Origin: Myxococcales bacterium
GTDB lineage: Bacteria > Myxococcota > Bradymonadia > UBA7976 > UBA1532
Direction: 5' to 3'
Assembly (NCBI GenBank): GCA_020430675.1
Contig: JAGQJJ010000027.1
Location: 1 to 14,696, forward strand
DNA: 14,696 nucleotides
Shown: positions 12,437 to 14,696 of the stretch, piece by piece
How positions within the stretch are numbered: position 1 is the stretch's first letter
Layout: each line of letters starts with the position of its first letter
Made by a program: the position numbers and the translations under genes
Notes under the pieces: generated by a model
Told to the model about the DNA's origin: nothing
Seen by the model: only the letters and a program-made list of their open reading frames with translations
Databases searched by the model: none

Positions 12437-13987
12437 TCAGGTGGGGATGCGCTCGTCGTTCACGCGGCCGCCCTGCGCCATGATCTCGTCGATGGTGCTC
12501 AGGTCTTCGGCGCTGGGGTGGCCGAAGCCCGGTCCGTAGCCAAAGATCGCCGAGGGGGCGCGACCCCCGGCGAGGCCGTCCATCAGCTCGATATGCGCGT
12601 CGCCGATATGCGCCGGGTGGGAGACCCCGCAGGCATGCACCAGCCAGAGCAGCTCTTTGCGCAAGATGCACACGTAGTTGGCGAAGCGCGCCGACTTGAG
12701 CGTCGGATCGAGCCCGCCGACGAGCCACTTGTTCTGCGTGGCCACGCCGGTCGGGCAATGGCCCGATTCGCAGCGCTGGGCCTGGATGCAGCCGATCGAC
12801 AGCATGGCCTCGCGCGCGACGTTGACCATGTCGCAGCCCAGGCTGAAGGCGAGCAGCGCGCTCTCCGGCAGGCCGAGGCGCCCCGAGCCGATGAAGATCA
12901 CCTTCTCGTGCAGGCCGCGCTCGGCAAAGATGCGGTAGACGCGCGGGAAGGCCTGCAGGAACGGCAGCGCGACGTGGTCGGCGAAGACCAGCGGCGCCGC
13001 GCCGGTGCCGCCCTCGCCGCCGTCGATGGTGATGAAGTCGGGCCCGCGTCCCTCGGCGACCATGCGGTCGGCGAGCTGCTCGAAGAAGTCGGTCTGACCC
13101 ACGGCCGACTTGATGCCGACCGGCAGCCCGGTGGCCTCGGCGATGCGCTCGATAAAGTCGATCAGGCTCGGCACATCGTGAAAGGCGCGGTGGCCCGACG
13201 GGCTGATGCAGTCCTTGCCCATCGGAATGCCGCGGATCTGCGAGACCTCGGCCGTCACCTTCGGCGCCGGCAGCACGCCGCCCCGGCCGGGTTTTGCGCC
13301 CTGGCTCAGCTTGATCTCGATGGCGCGAATGGGGTGCCTGGCGCAGGTGGCGACCAGCTTGTCGAGGTCGAACTGGCCCTCGGGCGTGCGGCAGCCGAAA
13401 TAGCCGGTGCCGACCTGCCAGATCAGCTCGCCGCCGTGCAGATGGTGCGGCGAGACCCCGCCTTCGCCGGTGTTGTGCAGGCAGCCGGCGATGGCCGCGC
13501 CGCGGTTGAGCGCCTCGATCGCCGCTTTGCTCAACGAGCCGTAGCTCATCGCCGAAATGTTGACGACCGATCGTGGCCGAAACGCCTTGGCGCGCCCGTG
13601 CCCGGCGCCCATCACCTTCGCGCAGGGCAGGGGATACAGCGGGTCATAGCCCGGCTCGCCCGGATGCGGGTCTTCGAGCGGGAACGCGCTGTGTTTGATG
13701 ATCAGGTAGTTGGACTCTTCCTCGAAGTGGTTGTCGGTGCCGAAGCCGAAGTAATTGTTCTGCTTCTTCGACGACGCATAGATCCAGCGCCGCTGGTCGC
13801 GACTGAAAGGGCGCTCTTCATCGTTTCCGGTGACGATGTATTGGCGAAGCTCGGGGCCGACGGCTTCCAGCAGGTAGCGGAAGTGCCCGATGATCGGAAA
13901 GTTTCGCAGGATTGCGTGCTTGCGCTGAAACAGGTCATAGACCACCACCGCGAGCACCAGACCGAGCACGATCCACCAGACCCACAT
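12437..13987 (-). CDS. Membrane-anchored FMN-binding glutamate synthase family protein
   Basis: A 516-residue protein. Residues 1-18 (MWVWWIVLGLVLAVVVYD) form one transmembrane helix. The rest is the central/FMN part of the glutamate synthase large subunit: RSVVNISAMSYGSLSKAAIE (139-158), the GEGGVSPHH loop, KLSQGAKPGRGGVLP (226-240), and the FMN-barrel DFITIDGGEGGTGAAP (317-332). The [3Fe-4S] cysteines follow in CIQAQRCESGHCPTG, giving C400, C406 and C411 with the C-x5-C-x4-C spacing of GltB. The N-terminal glutaminase and C-terminal GXGXG domains of GltB are absent. Stand-alone members are widespread; free ammonia or another amine donor has been proposed for them, and the true reaction is uncertain. 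The start is set by the membrane helix and a G-rich ribosome site (13992-13997); the longer frame to 14092 covers the promoter. Divergent from the polyphosphate enzyme. Confidence 0.9.
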   Translation of the reverse strand: MWVWWIVLGLVLAVVVYDLFQRKHAILRNFPIIGHFRYLLEAVGPELRQYIVTGNDEERPFSRDQRRWIYASSKKQNNYFGFGTDNHFEEESNYLIIKHSAFPLEDPHPGEPGYDPLYPLPCAKVMGAGHGRAKAFRPRSVVNISAMSYGSLSKAAIEALNRGAAIAGCLHNTGEGGVSPHHLHGGELIWQVGTGYFGCRTPEGQFDLDKLVATCARHPIRAIEIKLSQGAKPGRGGVLPAPKVTAEVSQIRGIPMGKDCISPSGHRAFHDVPSLIDFIERIAEATGLPVGIKSAVGQTDFFEQLADRMVAEGRGPDFITIDGGEGGTGAAPLVFADHVALPFLQAFPRVYRIFAERGLHEKVIFIGSGRLGLPESALLAFSLGCDMVNVAREAMLSIGCIQAQRCESGHCPTGVATQNKWLVGGLDPTLKSARFANYVCILRKELLWLVHACGVSHPAHIGDAHIELMDGLAGGRAPSAIFGYGPGFGHPSAEDLSTIDEIMAQGGRVNDERIPT

Positions 13988-14014
13988 AACGTCCCCCTTC
14001 GTCCAGACGGCGCT

Positions 14015-14043
14015 ATCATACGCCCCTGCCACGCACCCACCAA
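14015..14043 (-). promoter_or_regulatory. Candidate promoter of the GltS-like gene
   Basis: TTGGTG (14038-14043) and TATGAT (14015-14020) are spaced exactly 17 bp on the minus strand, predicting a start near 14008 and a leader of about 20 nt. On the plus strand the same spot reads TATCAT (14014-14019), a possible -10 for the divergent gene, but without a matching -35. Confidence 0.45.
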
Positions 14044-14080
14044 GCAGCGGGTTGCGCATCAGGCGAGGTCGCCGTCGTCC

Positions 14081-14085
14081 GGGAG
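14081..14085 (+). promoter_or_regulatory. Shine-Dalgarno GGGAG of the polyphosphate:AMP phosphotransferase gene
   Basis: GGGAG lies five bases before ATG 14091-14093 and supports that start. Confidence 0.7.
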
Positions 14086-14090
14086 TAGGC

Positions 14091-14696
14091 ATGTTTGAGA
14101 CCGCCAGCCATCCGCAATTTCTTGACCCGAAGACCTATGACGCGGAGGAGCCCCATCTGCGGCGGGCGCTGCTCGACGCGCAGTTTCGGTTGCGGCAGGC
14201 GCCGTTTTCGGTGCTGGCGCTGTTTGCGGGCGTCGAGAAGGCCGGCACCGGCGACACGGTCAACCGGCTCAACGCCTGGATGGACCCGCGCTGGCTCGAC
14301 ACGCTGGCCTATGGCGCGCGCACCGACGAGGAGCGTTCGCGGCCGTTCTTCTGGCGCTTCTGGCGTGATCTGCCGCCCCATGGCCGCCTCGCGCTGCGCT
14401 TCGGGGCCTGGTACACGCGGCCGATGACCGAGCGGGTCACCGGCCGCATCGGCGCGGCGACCTTCGTCGACCGCCTCGATGAGATCGCCGACTTCGAGTC
14501 GCTGCTCGCCGCCAACGGCACGCTGATCATCAAGTTCTGGATGCACCTGAGCGCCGACGCCCAGAAGCAGCGCCTGGAAACCCTGGCCGCCGATCCGCTG
14601 CTGTCGTGGCGCGTCACCGAGCGCGACTGGAACCAGTACCGGCGCCACACGGCGCTGACCGAGTCGGGGCGCGCCTTCCTCGTGCATGCGCGGCAA
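14091..14696 (+). CDS. pap: Polyphosphate:AMP phosphotransferase (tandem PPK2), N-terminal part, cut by window edge
   Basis: The first 202 residues of a PPK2-family enzyme; the gene leaves the right edge. LRRALLDAQFRLRQ (23-36) and NRLNAWMDPRWLDTLAYG (58-75), followed by DEERSRPFFWRFWRDLPPHG (79-98), match the first of the two fused PPK2 domains in polyphosphate:AMP phosphotransferases. So do FGAWYTRPM (104-112) and KFWMHLSADAQKQRLETL (148-165). The complete enzyme uses polyphosphate to turn AMP into ADP, in the cytoplasm. The first-domain Walker-A-like loop reads GVEKAGTGDT (47-56), with Thr53 where PPK2 has the P-loop Lys. As I recall, in two-domain members the C-terminal half is the catalytic one, so this loss may be tolerated, but that half is not visible. 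The single-domain alternative is disfavoured by the motif set. Confidence 0.88.
   Translation, partial: MFETASHPQFLDPKTYDAEEPHLRRALLDAQFRLRQAPFSVLALFAGVEKAGTGDTVNRLNAWMDPRWLDTLAYGARTDEERSRPFFWRFWRDLPPHGRLALRFGAWYTRPMTERVTGRIGAATFVDRLDEIADFESLLAANGTLIIKFWMHLSADAQKQRLETLAADPLLSWRVTERDWNQYRRHTALTESGRAFLVHARQ

Noticed and set aside
13988..14092. Longer start of the GltS-like protein
   Set aside because: It would cover the candidate promoter and overlap the divergent gene; the membrane helix begins right after ATG 13987.
12218..14098. 626-residue open frame on the plus strand
   Set aside because: Antisense to the GltS-like and channel genes, whose motifs are unmistakable. It is Ala/Arg/Gly/Asp-rich, has no domain, and is typical of GC-rich shadow frames.
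14016..14696. 226-residue minus-strand frame at the right edge
   Set aside because: Antisense to the polyphosphate:AMP phosphotransferase, which has many conserved motifs.

Overview
This is a GC-rich Gram-negative chromosome segment. Secretion signals, lipoboxes, an outer-membrane channel and a periplasmic adaptor are all present. The mix of lipoproteins, calcium-binding thrombospondin type-3 repeats fused to an OmpA domain, an ECF sigma factor and a glycogen-binding-type anti-sigma partner looks like a Myxococcota or other deltaproteobacterial-type genome. That is an inference from gene style, not a taxonomic result. Nearly all genes are on the minus strand; only the last, cut-off gene is on the plus strand. 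I see no tRNA, rRNA, CRISPR, transposase or integrase. Real genes or short intergenic gaps (221 bases at most) account for the whole window.

Right to left along the minus strand, the layout is as follows. (a) 14091-14696 (+) is the N-terminal part of a tandem-PPK2 polyphosphate:AMP phosphotransferase, divergent from (b) 12437-13987 (-), a membrane-anchored, glutaminase-less FMN/[3Fe-4S] glutamate-synthase-like protein. (c) 12330-5829 (-) is a complete tripartite RND efflux operon in the order TolC-type channel, adaptor, pump. Consecutive genes overlap by 4 bp and one good promoter lies upstream. The pump is about 1281 residues long because of an extra multi-helix membrane insertion. (d) 5743-5168 (-) is a small soluble protein of unknown function. 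It has its own sigma-70-like promoter embedded in a striking set of inverted repeats.

(e) 4952-986 (-) is an envelope-related cluster: a DUF4382-like lipoprotein, an ECF sigma factor, a membrane anti-sigma-like protein with an AMPK/CBM48-type glycan-binding domain on its far side, a secreted protein with a charged tail, and an OmpA lipoprotein with calcium-binding repeats. (f) 1034-333 (-) is an iodotyrosine-deiodinase-like nitroreductase, and (g) 111-1 (-) is the start of a GGGPGG-type FAD enzyme, possibly of the halogenase/reductase group.

The sigma and anti-sigma genes overlap by an ATGA and are almost certainly a regulatory pair. The neighbouring exported proteins are the most likely co-regulated outputs. 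Four promoters can be proposed with an exact 17-bp spacer. Three of them (for the FAD enzyme, the efflux operon and the GltS-like gene) share a -10 of the form (C/T)ATGAT. The most unusual items are the putative glycan-sensing anti-sigma operon, the oversized RND pump, and the operator-like array at 5763-5829.
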